Source of the DNA: Streptomyces atratus
GTDB taxonomy: Bacteria > Actinomycetota > Actinomycetes > Streptomycetales > Streptomycetaceae
Assembly: GCF_900119365.1 (NCBI RefSeq)
Contig: NZ_FPJO01000005.1
Coordinates: 62,001-126,000, forward strand
Direction: 5' to 3'
Length of the DNA: 64,000 bases
Shown here: positions 8,243 to 16,760 of the stretch, one piece after another
How positions within the stretch are numbered: position 1 is the stretch's first letter
Layout of the letters: every line of letters starts with the position of its first letter
Program-made: the position numbers and the translations under genes
The notes under the pieces: model-generated
What the model saw: the letters and a program-made list of their open reading frames with translations, nothing else
Told to the model about the DNA's origin: nothing
The model's database searches: none

Positions 8243-9310
8243 ATGGATCTGCCGGTGATGCCTCCTGTGAAGCCGATGCTCGCCAAGTCCGTGTCCAGGA
8301 TCCCGCCCGGTATGCAGTACGAGGCCAAGTGGGACGGCTTCCGCGCGATCGTGCACCGGGACGGCGAGGAGGTGGTGATCGGCAGCCGCACCGGCAAGCC
8401 ACTCACCCGCTACTTCCCCGAACTGGTCACCGCGGTCCGGGAGAATCTGCCGCCGCGCTGCGTGATCGACGGCGAGATCGTGATCGCGTACGACGGGCGG
8501 CTGGATTTCGACCGGCTCAGCGAGCGCATCCATCCAGCGGATTCCCGGGTGCGGCTGCTCGCCGAGCAGACCCCCGCCAGTCTGATCGCCTTCGACATCC
8601 TGGCGGTGGGCGACGACTCGCTGCTCTCCACCCGGCAGTCCGACCGCCGCGCCGTGCTGGAGGCGGCACTGTCCGGAGCGTCGGCCCCCGTCCATCTCGC
8701 CCCGGCGACCACGGACCCGGCCCTCGCCCAGGAGTGGTTCGAGCGCTACGAGGGCGCGGGGCTCGACGGTGTGGTGGCCAAGCCGCTCGACCTGCCGTAC
8801 CGCCCCGACACCCGGGTGATGTACAAGATCAAGCACGAACGGACCGCCGACTGCGTGGTGGCGGGGTACCGCTTCCACAAGAGCGGCCCGGTCGTCGGCT
8901 CGCTGCTGCTCGGTCTGTACGACTCCGGGGGCGTGCTCCAGCACGTCGGGGTCTGTGCGGCCTTCTCGATGCGGCGCCGCGCGGAGCTGGTCGCGGAGCT
9001 GGAGCCGCTGCGTGTCGACTTCGCCGGTCACCCATGGGCGGCCTGGGCCGATGCCGAGGCGCACGAGCGGGCCCGGCTGCCCGGGACGCAGAGCCGCTGG
9101 TCCGGGAAGAAGGACCAGTCATGGGTGGCGCTGCGCCCGGAGCGGGTCTGCGAGGTGGCGTACGACCACATGGAGGGCGACCGGTTCCGGCACACCGCCC
9201 GGTTCCGCCGGTGGCGGCCGGACCGCACCCCTGCCGGCTGCACCTACGCGCAGCTGGAGGAGGTGGTGCGGTACGACCTGGCCCAGGTGCTGTCAGCCGG
9301 CGGACGGTGA
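8243..9310 (+). CDS. ATP-dependent DNA ligase (LigD ligase-domain type)
   Basis: A 355-residue ligase made only of nucleotidyltransferase and OB-fold domains. The catalytic lysine lies in EAKWDGFRA (K29), followed by the family blocks VIDGEIVI, LIAFDILAV, EGLDGVVAK-like (GAGLDGVVAKPL) and YKIKHERTADCVVAG (motifs III-V). It seals DNA ends as AMP-activated intermediates, presumably joining ends prepared by the divergently encoded polymerase. The ATG at 8243 starts directly after a -10-like CAGAAT; the longer in-frame extension upstream has no coding signal and overlaps the other gene. Its last 18 bases overlap the 3' end of the lytic transglycosylase gene on the other strand. Confidence 0.92.
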   Translation: MDLPVMPPVKPMLAKSVSRIPPGMQYEAKWDGFRAIVHRDGEEVVIGSRTGKPLTRYFPELVTAVRENLPPRCVIDGEIVIAYDGRLDFDRLSERIHPADSRVRLLAEQTPASLIAFDILAVGDDSLLSTRQSDRRAVLEAALSGASAPVHLAPATTDPALAQEWFERYEGAGLDGVVAKPLDLPYRPDTRVMYKIKHERTADCVVAGYRFHKSGPVVGSLLLGLYDSGGVLQHVGVCAAFSMRRRAELVAELEPLRVDFAGHPWAAWADAEAHERARLPGTQSRWSGKKDQSWVALRPERVCEVAYDHMEGDRFRHTARFRRWRPDRTPAGCTYAQLEEVVRYDLAQVLSAGGR

Positions 9311-10507
9311 GCCCGACGGCGTGGCGCAGGGGTCCTCGCTCGTCGTCGGGTCGGGTTCCGGGGACTCGGTGGTTCCGGCCGTCTCGGTCGGGTCCGGTGA
9401 CGGCGAGTCCGTCGGGCAGCCGGGGCCCGGCTCCGAGGTGCCGGGGTCGGGGCTCGTACCGGGGTCCGGGCTGGCCGGTCCGGTGCCGGTCGGATCGGGC
9501 GAGGCGGTGCCCGGGTCGGTGGGGTCCGGGGAGGCGGTGGGGTCCGGGGAGCCGGTCGGCGATCCGGAGGGCTTGGGGCCGCCCGACGGGGAGGGGCGCG
9601 GCGAACCGCCGGGCTGGGGGCCCACGATGATGCCGCCGTCCGGGGCGCCGGGACCGCCGACCGGATGCTTCGGCTTGTTGGGGCCGCCCGCGCCGGGGCT
9701 CTTCGGGACGGTGCCCTTGCCGTCGGCCACCGGGTGGATGCCCTTGCGGTAGAACTCCAGCCAGGACAGCACGGTGCGCAGATAGGTGTCCGAGTGGTTG
9801 TAGCTGAGGATCGCCCGGTCCAGATCGGCCTTCACCGACAGATCGCGCGGTCCGGCACAGAGGTAGTGCCCGGCGGCGAGTGCGGCGTCGTAGATGTTGT
9901 TCGGGTCGCGGCGCCCGTCACCGTTCCCGTCCTGCCCCCAGTGGGCCCAGGTCGAGGGGATGAACTGCATCGGGCCGACCGCCCGGTCGTAGGTCCGGTC
10001 GCCGTCGTACGCACCGCCGTCGGTGTCCGGGATGTCGGCGAAGCCCGCACCGTTGAGGACCGGTCCGAGGATCGGGGTGAGCGTCGTGCCGTGGGCGTCG
10101 ACCCGTCCCCCGCCCGCCTGGCCGGACTCGACCTTGCCGATCGCCGCGAGCAACTGCCACGGCAGCCGGCATCCGGGGTCGGTCTTCCCGAGTGCGCTCT
10201 CCGCCTTGCGGTAGGCGGCGAGCACCGTGGCCGGGATGCCCGCCTCGGCCCACGACCGAGCGGCGGCCGGGCTCTGCTTCGTACCGGCCTTCGGTGGCTT
10301 CGGGGACTGCAGCGGCGGGAGTTCGGTGTGGTACGAGTCGTCGTTGGGTATGTGCGACCACTTCACGTCGTCGGTCTCCTGACGCTTCTCGGGCGTCGTT
10401 TCGTGAGCGACGAGTCCCGGTGCCTGGGACGCGGTGAGCGCGGCCATCGCGGCGACCGCGGCCGCCGTGCCGCTGAGTCCGCGGCGCATGGTGCCGTTGA
10501 ACCTCAT
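9293..10507 (-). CDS. Secreted lytic transglycosylase (SLT) with Pro/Ser/Gly-rich tail
   Basis: A 404-residue exported muramidase-like enzyme that cleaves peptidoglycan to 1,6-anhydromuropeptides. An N-terminal hydrophobic segment (~11-30) acts as signal or anchor. The goose-lysozyme/MltB-like domain spans ~90-250 with the catalytic Glu in GKVESG (E127), followed by AVGPMQFIPSTW and an NNIYDAALAAGHYLC block. Residues ~275-404 are low-complexity, almost only Pro, Gly, Ser, Asp and Thr, probably a wall-spanning stalk. It is the last gene of the mce operon, 22 bp behind a Mce-associated gene, so wall remodelling may accompany assembly of the Mce importer. The 3' end overlaps the ligase gene. Confidence 0.85.
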   Translation of the reverse strand: MRFNGTMRRGLSGTAAAVAAMAALTASQAPGLVAHETTPEKRQETDDVKWSHIPNDDSYHTELPPLQSPKPPKAGTKQSPAAARSWAEAGIPATVLAAYRKAESALGKTDPGCRLPWQLLAAIGKVESGQAGGGRVDAHGTTLTPILGPVLNGAGFADIPDTDGGAYDGDRTYDRAVGPMQFIPSTWAHWGQDGNGDGRRDPNNIYDAALAAGHYLCAGPRDLSVKADLDRAILSYNHSDTYLRTVLSWLEFYRKGIHPVADGKGTVPKSPGAGGPNKPKHPVGGPGAPDGGIIVGPQPGGSPRPSPSGGPKPSGSPTGSPDPTASPDPTDPGTASPDPTGTGPASPDPGTSPDPGTSEPGPGCPTDSPSPDPTETAGTTESPEPDPTTSEDPCATPSGSPSAG

Positions 10508-10529
10508 GCGTGCTCCCCTCTCCCCCGGG

Positions 10530-11276
10530 TCACCGGGTGAACGTATCGATAGCGGAGATCCGCCAGCTGTCGCCGCGGCGAACGGCGTCCACGGCGAACA
10601 TGGCCGCCGCGTAGGTCGTCTCGTCCGACTTGCCGGTACGGGTGTTGCTCTGGTCGGCGAAGATCAGCAGCCGGGCCCGGTCGCCGTCCAGGAGCTCCAC
10701 ACCGCTGTCGGTGACGGTCGTGGTCAGCACCAGCTTCTGCTTCTGTCCCTGGGCCCGGACCTGGGCGAGCATGTCCTTGTGCTGCTGCACCGCCTTGCCG
10801 ACCAGGTGGGTCCTGGCCGCCTCCTCGGAATTGCCGGGCGAGGCGTAGTTGTACGAGAACACCGCGCCGACGGCGTCGGCGATCCGGCCCTTCACCTCGC
10901 TGGTCCGCGCGATGTCGGTGAGCGCGGTGTTCTGCCGGGACGGGTCGTCGCGCAGGCTGCCGGCCGAGGTGAACGCCCAGGCGGTGAAGGCCCCGAGCAG
11001 CACGGTGAGGGCGCAGAGGGCGGCGGGCAGCCGGACGCGGAGGCGGGACGGCCGCTCGCCGCGCGGCGCTTTCCTCTCCTGGTCCACCGCCGGAACGGCG
11101 TCGTCCGTGACCTCGTCGTCGGTGGTGGTGTCCTTCGCGGCGGGGGTACGCGCCGGCTCGTCCTGGGACGTGTCCGTGGTCGCGGGCCGCCGCGTCGGCG
11201 CGGTGGCGGTGGGGCGTTCCGCGGCGACGGTGGCCAGCCTGCGCCGGCGGTTGACGAGGTGACGGGTCGTCGACAT
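10530..11276 (-). CDS. Mce-associated membrane protein (Mas)
   Basis: A 248-residue protein with a long Thr/Ala/charged cytoplasmic N terminus (~1-80), one transmembrane helix (~82-105, AALCALTVLLGAFTAWAFT) and an extracytoplasmic alpha+beta domain (~110-248) ending GDSWRISAIDTFT. This is the usual plan of Mas proteins, which stabilise Mce complexes in mycobacteria. It is a close structural copy of the 197-residue gene at 12108-12701 (compare VFSYNYASPGNSEE with VFSYSPQATAVTKE), so the two look like duplicates. A MITE-like element separates it from the next mas gene upstream. Confidence 0.8.
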   Translation of the reverse strand: MSTTRHLVNRRRRLATVAAERPTATAPTRRPATTDTSQDEPARTPAAKDTTTDDEVTDDAVPAVDQERKAPRGERPSRLRVRLPAALCALTVLLGAFTAWAFTSAGSLRDDPSRQNTALTDIARTSEVKGRIADAVGAVFSYNYASPGNSEEAARTHLVGKAVQQHKDMLAQVRAQGQKQKLVLTTTVTDSGVELLDGDRARLLIFADQSNTRTGKSDETTYAAAMFAVDAVRRGDSWRISAIDTFTR

Positions 11277-11321
11277 GTCCGGAAAGTCCTCTCGGTGGCG
11301 GGGTGGGAGTCGGTGGCGTCA

Positions 11322-11521
11322 GAGGCTGTCGGGTGACCTCGGATCGGAAAACGGACACGGTCTGGTGCGTGCGATTCCAAGGCGGAGGAGGGAGTCGGAT
11401 GGGGTCTCCCCTGCTCGAGCGGAGCCGAGAGCTTGGGAAAGGAGCGCTGGCGACCGACGACAACGCGGGAAGCGCGCCTGCCAGGGCGTGGCCGCCCGGT
11501 CGGAGGGCACCCGACAGCCTC
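11322..11521. mobile_element. MITE-like element with terminal inverted repeats, 200 bp
   Basis: The ends are GAGGCTGTCGGGTG and its exact complement (14 bp); the match extends to 23 of 26 positions (11322-11347 against 11496-11521). A three-base TCA flanks both ends, which looks like a target duplication of the TNA kind made by some IS5-family elements. The right-hand TCA is the complement of the stop codon of the gene ending at 11522. No transposase frame fits inside. A GC-rich imperfect palindrome (about 11405-11437, TGCTCGAGCGGAGCCGAGAG core) resembles a repeat I recall from other Streptomyces intergenic regions, but I cannot verify that here. Confidence 0.6.
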
Positions 11522-12052
11522 TCAGCCGGCCGTGTTGCCGACGGGTGCCTGGCCGAGGGCGCTGAGCTTCCACCCCTCGGAGGTACGGGTGAGCTTGCCG
11601 AGCATCCGGCTCTCCTTCACCGCGGGCTTGCCCTTCGGCACGGTCACGGTGACCCGCAGCGCCACCATGACTCCGGCCTTGCCGGCCCGGTCGTCGAGTT
11701 CGGTCACCGCCCCGGACAGGATCTGGGCCGTGCTGACCGTCTTCGCCTGCTGGATCTGCTTCACGAACGCCGAGCGCCCGTCGACCAGTTGCTGGTGCAG
11801 GTCGCCGGTGGTGGAGTCCTCCCAGGTGTCGAGGCCCTTCTCCAGCTTCCGGTGGTCGAGCGTGTTCATGTTCTGCACGGCCTGCTCGCCCGCGGCCAGC
11901 GCCTCGTCGCGGGACTGGGCGTACTGCGCCGATTCGTCGTGTGCGGCGTCGTACCACGACACTCCGCCCCAGGCCGCCGCGCCGGCCGCCGCGACCGCCA
12001 GTACGACCGCCGCCGCCGCCAGCGGGTTCCCCGTCTTCCTTACCCGTGTCAT
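11522..12052 (-). CDS. Mce-associated protein (Mas), short form
   Basis: A 176-residue single-pass protein: basic start MTRVRKTGNP, one helix (~11-31, Ala/Val-rich) and an extracytoplasmic domain. The domain opens with a charged helix (YAQSRDEALAAGEQAVQ) and closes with the beta-strand WKLSALGQAPVG. It pairs with the protein encoded at 12725-13246: both have helix-domain layouts, a SRDxAL motif and a C-terminal GWKxxAL, so the four mas genes form two alternating paralogous pairs (long, short, long, short). The stop codon coincides with the flank of the adjacent MITE-like element. Confidence 0.78.
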   Translation of the reverse strand: MTRVRKTGNPLAAAAVVLAVAAAGAAAWGGVSWYDAAHDESAQYAQSRDEALAAGEQAVQNMNTLDHRKLEKGLDTWEDSTTGDLHQQLVDGRSAFVKQIQQAKTVSTAQILSGAVTELDDRAGKAGVMVALRVTVTVPKGKPAVKESRMLGKLTRTSEGWKLSALGQAPVGNTAG

Positions 12053-12107
12053 TGCTGTCTCTCCCCTGCCGGCCGATCCGTACCGAGTTGCGCGAGTGTG
12101 GGTGCTG

Positions 12108-12701
12108 CTATCTGGAGGCGATCTCGACCACGGTCCAGTGGCCGTCCCGCAGTTGGGCGGTGACGGAGAGCTGGGCCGCCGCCGTGGTGGCCGGCTTGCC
12201 CTCCCGCTCGTAGACCTGGTCGAGGAAGACCAGCAGGTGGGCGCTGTCGTCCGTCAGCCGGGTCACTCCGGCGCGCACGACATGGGTGGTGAGCGTCAGC
12301 TTCTGGTCCGCGGCCTGCTTCTCGACCTGGCCGAACAGGGCCGCGTACTGCTGGAGCGCCTTGCCTGCCAGGAGTTGCTTCGCCGACTCCTTGGTGACGG
12401 CGGTGGCCTGCGGGCTGTAGGAGAAGACCTTGCCGAGTGCGTTGCTGACATCGCCCGCGACCCGGGTGGTGGCCTCGCTGTCGGTCAGCGCGCGGTTCGA
12501 GGTGGCGGGGGTGTCCCGCAGCGCCCTGCCCTCGGCGAAGAGCACGCCGCCGGTCGCGAGCAGCGCGACGGCCAGGACGGCTGCCACGATGCGCGGCCAC
12601 CGCCGGACGGACCCGGGCGGGTCGGGCCGGTCCTCCTCGGCGACCGCACCGGCTTCCTCGGCGTCCCGTGTCTCCGTGTCCGTGCCGGTGTCCGTACTCA
12701 C
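12108..12701 (-). CDS. Mce-associated membrane protein (Mas), long form
   Basis: The GTG at 12701 was preferred because GGGGAGGG lies nine bases before it, giving 197 residues; an ATG at 12728 overlapping the upstream stop is the alternative. An acidic cytoplasmic tail (~1-35) precedes one helix (~42-62, RIVAAVLAVALLATGGVLF). The extracytoplasmic domain carries the family motif GKVFSYSPQ and ends GHWTVVEIASR. It is the paralogue of the protein at 10530-11276. Mas proteins are encoded in mce operons and are thought to support complex assembly; no enzymatic motif is visible. Confidence 0.78.
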   Translation of the reverse strand: MSTDTGTDTETRDAEEAGAVAEEDRPDPPGSVRRWPRIVAAVLAVALLATGGVLFAEGRALRDTPATSNRALTDSEATTRVAGDVSNALGKVFSYSPQATAVTKESAKQLLAGKALQQYAALFGQVEKQAADQKLTLTTHVVRAGVTRLTDDSAHLLVFLDQVYEREGKPATTAAAQLSVTAQLRDGHWTVVEIASR

Positions 12702-12724
12702 GACCACTGTCCCTCCCCGCTCCT

Positions 12725-13246
12725 TCATTCGCCGCTCCCGACCGGAATCGCCGTGAGCGCCTTGACCTTCCAGCCGTCCGGGGTACGGGCCATCGTGGCC
12801 TCGAAGCGCTTGCGTTCGGTGCCGGCCTTTCCGGTGCGCGGGGTGACCTCGACATCGACGGTCGCGATCATTTCGGCCGTTCCGGTCCGCTCGTCGAGTG
12901 CGGTGAGCGCCGCGTCGGTGACCTTGCCGCGTGCGGTGGCACCGGACTTGGTCAGTTCCCTCGCGTCCTTGCTCCGGGTGCGTCCCAGCTGGTCGTGGAG
13001 CGGCCCGGTCGAGGAGTCGAGCCATGCGGCGAGGCCGCTGTCCACGCTCCTGGCGTCCTTGGCGTCGAGGCTGTTCAGCAGGGCGAGGCGGTGCTTGCCG
13101 TCGGCCAGCGCGGCATCCCGGCTCTTGGCGTACGCGAGGCTTTCGTCGCCGCGCGCCCGGGCGTACGACCAGCCGCCGAGGGCGCAGACCAGTACGGCGG
13201 CGAGCAGCACCGCCCAGCCGGTCATGGTCTTCGTACGGGTCGTCAT
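12725..13246 (-). CDS. Mce-associated protein (Mas), short form
   Basis: A 173-residue protein starting at an ATG that overlaps the end of mceF by four bases. It has one N-terminal helix (~9-28, GWAVLLAAVLVCALGGWSYA) and an extracytoplasmic domain with SLAYAKSRDAALADG near the membrane and GWKVKALTAIPVG at the end. Together with the three following mas genes it forms the tail of the mce operon. No catalytic residues stand out. It is closest in plan to the gene at 11522-12052. Confidence 0.78.
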   Translation of the reverse strand: MTTRTKTMTGWAVLLAAVLVCALGGWSYARARGDESLAYAKSRDAALADGKHRLALLNSLDAKDARSVDSGLAAWLDSSTGPLHDQLGRTRSKDARELTKSGATARGKVTDAALTALDERTGTAEMIATVDVEVTPRTGKAGTERKRFEATMARTPDGWKVKALTAIPVGSGE

Positions 13247-14502
13247 CGGCCGCCCTCCTGTCCGAGTCCCAGCAGGCCGGCCATGCCGTCGCCGTCCGAC
13301 GGGCTCCGGCCGGTGACACCGAGCGCGCCCGGGAGCCGGTCCGTGTCGTCGCTCAGCAGCATCGAGCCGGGCTTGGCGGGCTCGGGCACGGCGCCGCCCT
13401 TCGGCGCGTTGGCGCTGCCGCGCACGTTGGTGCCGGTGCCGGGCGAGGAGGTGCAGCGCGCCTTGGTGTTGACGGGCGGTCCGGCCGAGGTGTCCAGGCC
13501 GCTGCGGTAGACCGTGCCGCCGTATCCGGCGGTACAGGGCAGCGGTTCGAAGAAGGTCACCGACATCCCGAACCGGGCGCCGTTCTCGTCGATCGCGCTG
13601 GCCCCGGCGGCCGCCACCGCGGGCAGCTTCACCAGGAGTTCCTCCATGCCGCGCTGCCGGGTGACGGCGACCTCGGAGGTGGTGAGGAGGTTGGCGACCA
13701 CGACGCCGAAGCTCGGGTCGAGGTCCCGCAGCAGTCCGCTGATCTGTCCGGTCGCGTCGGGGGCGACCGCGATCAGCTTGCGGAGATCGGTGTCGGAGCT
13801 CTTGAGCTGTGCGGCCAGTTCCCTTGCCCCGGAGGCGAAGCCCTTGAGTGCTTCGCCCTGTTCGGCCTGGGTGCGCAGCACGGTCCGGCCGTCGATCATG
13901 AGCCGGGTGTTGACCGGCAGCGCGTCGTCCGCCGCCCGGACGAAATCGCTCCCGGTGTCCAGCAGCACCTGGAGGTCGTCGCCGCGTCCCTCGAACGCGG
14001 TGCCGAACTCGTCGACGACCGTGCGCAGGGATTCCGGATCGACCGAGCCCGCGAGGTCGTTGACGCTGGTGAGGACATCGGTGACGGGGGCGGGGACGGT
14101 GGTGTCGGCCTGGTCGATGACGGAGCCGTTCGCCAGGTACGGGCCCCCGGTGCGGGTGGGCCGCAGGTCCACGTACTGCTCGCCGACCGAGGAGAGGCTG
14201 GCGACGACGGCCTTGAGACCGTCCGGGATCTTCGGGGCGTCCTTCTCGATGCGCAGTTCGGCCTCGACTCCGTCGTCGGTGAGCTCGATCGGCCCGACCC
14301 GGCCCACCGAGACCCCCCGGTAGGTGACGTTGGAGTGGGTGTACAGCCCGCCGGTGCGCGGGAGCTGGACCTTGACGGTGTAGTAGCTGCGCAGGCCGAT
14401 GTAGTGGCCGAGGTCGGCGTACCGCACTCCGAGGAAGCCGAGCACGAGGACCGCGATGACCAGGAAGGCGATGTTCTTGAGCCGGATGGCGAGGGTGATC
14501 AT
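13243..14502 (-). CDS. mceF: Mce family protein, sixth in operon (MceF-like)
   Basis: A 419-residue secreted/anchored subunit of the Mce lipid importer. An N-terminal helix (~9-26) is followed by the MCE/MlaD beta-domain (~38-115: VTYRGVSVGRVGPIEL, SVGEQYVDLRP). A long helical region follows, which in Mce complexes forms the tunnel that carries lipid across the envelope. The C-terminal part is Pro/Gly-rich and varies between family members. It overlaps mceE and the first mas gene by four bases on each side, consistent with one co-translated operon. Confidence 0.88.
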   Translation of the reverse strand: MITLAIRLKNIAFLVIAVLVLGFLGVRYADLGHYIGLRSYYTVKVQLPRTGGLYTHSNVTYRGVSVGRVGPIELTDDGVEAELRIEKDAPKIPDGLKAVVASLSSVGEQYVDLRPTRTGGPYLANGSVIDQADTTVPAPVTDVLTSVNDLAGSVDPESLRTVVDEFGTAFEGRGDDLQVLLDTGSDFVRAADDALPVNTRLMIDGRTVLRTQAEQGEALKGFASGARELAAQLKSSDTDLRKLIAVAPDATGQISGLLRDLDPSFGVVVANLLTTSEVAVTRQRGMEELLVKLPAVAAAGASAIDENGARFGMSVTFFEPLPCTAGYGGTVYRSGLDTSAGPPVNTKARCTSSPGTGTNVRGSANAPKGGAVPEPAKPGSMLLSDDTDRLPGALGVTGRSPSDGDGMAGLLGLGQEGGR

Positions 14503-15650
14503 CGGCTGCTCCCGTCCGTGCCCGCCGTCGGGACCGCGGGAAGGGGCAGCGGCAGTGCCCGGCTGGTCCCGCTGGTACCGGTCCCGGTCCGCGGGGGAAC
14601 CGCCGGGACGAGCGACGGGATGATCTGTGTGCCGGGCATGGCCGTCACATCCAGGTAGACGTTGAGGTAGTCGCCCTTCACCCCGCGCAGCACCTCGTCG
14701 GTGAACGGGTAGGTGAGCAGCACCTGGAGGGAGTCGGGCAGGTCTCGGCCGGAGTCGGCGAGCGCCTTGAGGCTGGGGGCGAGAGCCTTGAGGTCGGCGA
14801 TCATGTCGGCCTTGCTCTTGTTGACCGTGTCGACGGCGACGGTGGAGAGGGTGTCGAGCGAACGCAGCATGGTGAGGAGCGAGCCGCGCTGTTTCTCCAG
14901 GACCTTCAGGCCGGGGCTGAGCCCGGTGAGGACCGTACCGACGTCCTGTTTTCGGGTGGCGAGGGTGGCGGAGAGCCGGTTCACCCCGTCGAGTGCGTCG
15001 GTGATGTCCTTCTTGTGGCCGTCCAGGTTCGTGACGAGGGTGTCGACCCGGCCGAGCATGGAGCGCATCTGGGGTTCGCGTCCGGCGAGTGCCTTGTTGA
15101 GCTCGGTGGTGATGGTCTTGAGCTGGTTGACGCCGCCGCCGTTGAGGAGCATCGACAGGGCGCCGAAGACCTCCTCGACCTCGGGGTTCCGGTTGGTGCG
15201 GGACAGCGGGATCCGGTCTCCGTCGGCGAGCCTGCCCTGGGCCGTGCCGCGCGCGGGCGCGGCGAGCTGGATGTACTTCTCGCCGAGGAGGCTGGACTGT
15301 TCCAGGTGGGCGTAGGCGTTGGCGGGCAGTTCGACCTTGCCGTTGACGCGCATGGTGACCTTGGCGTTCCAGCTGCCCGAGCCGAGGGAGACCTTGGTGA
15401 CACGGCCGACGGCGACGTCGTTGACCTTCACCGATGCCTGCGGGGCGAGGCTGAGTACGTCCGCGAACTCCGCGGTGATCTCGTACGGGTGGTCGCCGAG
15501 GTCGGCGCCGCCGGGCAGCGGGACCTGGTCGATCCCGGTGAACGACGGCAGGCCGGAGGCGGTGACGACGAGGGCCAGGCCGACGCCCACGGCCAGCACC
15601 GCGGCGGCGCCGGTCGTGCGGGCTCCGGGTCTGCGCAGCACTCGGCTCAT
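14499..15650 (-). CDS. mceE: Mce family protein, fifth in operon (MceE position)
   Basis: A 383-residue Mce subunit with an N-terminal helix (~13-33, AAAVLAVGVGLALVVTASG), the MCE domain (~55-130: VKVNDVAVGRVTKVSL, SLLGEKYIQLAAP) and a helical region to ~330. A Pro/Thr/Gly-rich C terminus follows. In mycobacteria the fifth gene usually encodes a lipoprotein (LprK type). Here the N-terminal region contains no cysteine, so no lipobox exists and the protein must be held by its helix. It is coupled to mceD and mceF by ATGA overlaps. Confidence 0.87.
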   Translation of the reverse strand: MSRVLRRPGARTTGAAAVLAVGVGLALVVTASGLPSFTGIDQVPLPGGADLGDHPYEITAEFADVLSLAPQASVKVNDVAVGRVTKVSLGSGSWNAKVTMRVNGKVELPANAYAHLEQSSLLGEKYIQLAAPARGTAQGRLADGDRIPLSRTNRNPEVEEVFGALSMLLNGGGVNQLKTITTELNKALAGREPQMRSMLGRVDTLVTNLDGHKKDITDALDGVNRLSATLATRKQDVGTVLTGLSPGLKVLEKQRGSLLTMLRSLDTLSTVAVDTVNKSKADMIADLKALAPSLKALADSGRDLPDSLQVLLTYPFTDEVLRGVKGDYLNVYLDVTAMPGTQIIPSLVPAVPPRTGTGTSGTSRALPLPLPAVPTAGTDGSSR

Positions 15651-16759
15651 CGGTTCGCCCCCTTCTTTTCCGTGGCGGTCTTCGCCGGGGTGCCGTAGAC
15701 GGTGCCGACGGCCGGGAGCGGCAGGGTGGGCAGCGCCTTGCGGCGTGCGCCGTCCACCGGGGTGAGGCCGGCGAGTCCGGTGGTCTCGGTGAGCGGTCCG
15801 CCCATGGAGAGCTCGTTGAGGTTGGTACGGCCGTTGAGGGTGCGGTTCACCGGGTCGTAGGCGTTGACGACGTTGCCCGCGGCGAGCGGCAGCGTGTCCA
15901 GTGACTCGGCGAGCGAGGCCCGCTGGTCGACCAGGGTCTGGGTGAGCGGCACCAGGGCGTCCACGTTCGCCTTGAGGGCGCCGCGGTTCTTCTGGATGAA
16001 GCCCTTGACCTGCCCCAGTGCGGTGCCCAGTTCCTTCAGCGCGGCACCGAGGTTCTCCTTGTCGTCGGCGAGGAACCCGGTGACCGAGTTGAGCTGCTGT
16101 TCGGCGGCGCGGACATTGCCGTCGTTGTCCTTCAGCACGGTGGTGAAGGTCTGCAGGTAGGACAGCGTGTCGAAGAGGTTCCCGCTGCTCTTGTCGAGGG
16201 TCTTGGTGGCCTTGCCGAACTGCTCGATGGAGTTGCCGATGGCCTTGCCGTTGCCGTCGAGGTTCTTGGCCCCGGTGTCGAGGAGTCCGGAGAGGGCTCC
16301 GTCGGCGTTGGCTCCGTCCGGGCCGAGTGCCTTGGAGAGCTCCGTGATGGAGTCGTACAGCTGGTCCACCTCGACGGGTGTGGCGTTGTTCGCGGCCGGG
16401 AGTACGGCGCCCGCCGCGATCTGCGGTCCGCCGTCGTAGGCGGGGGCGAGCTGGATGTAGCGGTCGGCGACGAGGCTGGGTGCGACGACCACGGCGTGCG
16501 CCCCCTTGGGGACCTTGACGCCCTTGTCGACCCGCAGGGTGACCTCGACCTCCTTGCCCCGGGGGGTGACCGATTCGACCCGGCCGACCCTGACGCCGAG
16601 GATGCGCAGGTCCGATCCCGCGTACACACCGGTGGCCCGGTCGAAGCAGGCGGTGATGGTCGTCGTTCCCTCGTCGTCCATGGCCAGCACCCCGGTGGTG
16701 GCCGCGACGGCCACCACGGCGAGTCCGGCGCCGATGCCGACGATGCGCTTCATTCTCAT
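15647..16759 (-). CDS. mceD: Mce family protein, fourth in operon (MceD-like)
   Basis: A 370-residue Mce subunit: N-terminal helix (~6-25), MCE domain (~35-115: LRILGVRVGRVESVTP, SLVADRYIQLAPAYDGG), then a long predicted helical/coiled segment (~130-310). The C terminus is short and Pro-rich. The start ATG lies one base after the mceC stop codon. It is one of six non-identical subunits expected to form a hetero-hexamer. Confidence 0.88.
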   Translation of the reverse strand: MRMKRIVGIGAGLAVVAVAATTGVLAMDDEGTTTITACFDRATGVYAGSDLRILGVRVGRVESVTPRGKEVEVTLRVDKGVKVPKGAHAVVVAPSLVADRYIQLAPAYDGGPQIAAGAVLPAANNATPVEVDQLYDSITELSKALGPDGANADGALSGLLDTGAKNLDGNGKAIGNSIEQFGKATKTLDKSSGNLFDTLSYLQTFTTVLKDNDGNVRAAEQQLNSVTGFLADDKENLGAALKELGTALGQVKGFIQKNRGALKANVDALVPLTQTLVDQRASLAESLDTLPLAAGNVVNAYDPVNRTLNGRTNLNELSMGGPLTETTGLAGLTPVDGARRKALPTLPLPAVGTVYGTPAKTATEKKGANR

Positions 16760-16760
16760 G

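Noticed and set aside
6794..9064. A 756-codon minus-strand frame spanning the NHEJ region
   Set aside because: It joins the real N-terminal part of the frameshifted membrane protein to antisense translation of the ligase and out-of-frame polymerase sequence; the separate genes explain the region.
9330..9620. A GC-rich repetitive stretch that looked like a tandem repeat array
   Set aside because: It encodes the Pro/Ser/Gly/Asp/Thr tail of the lytic transglycosylase; the repeats are irregular and protein-coding, not CRISPR or satellite DNA.
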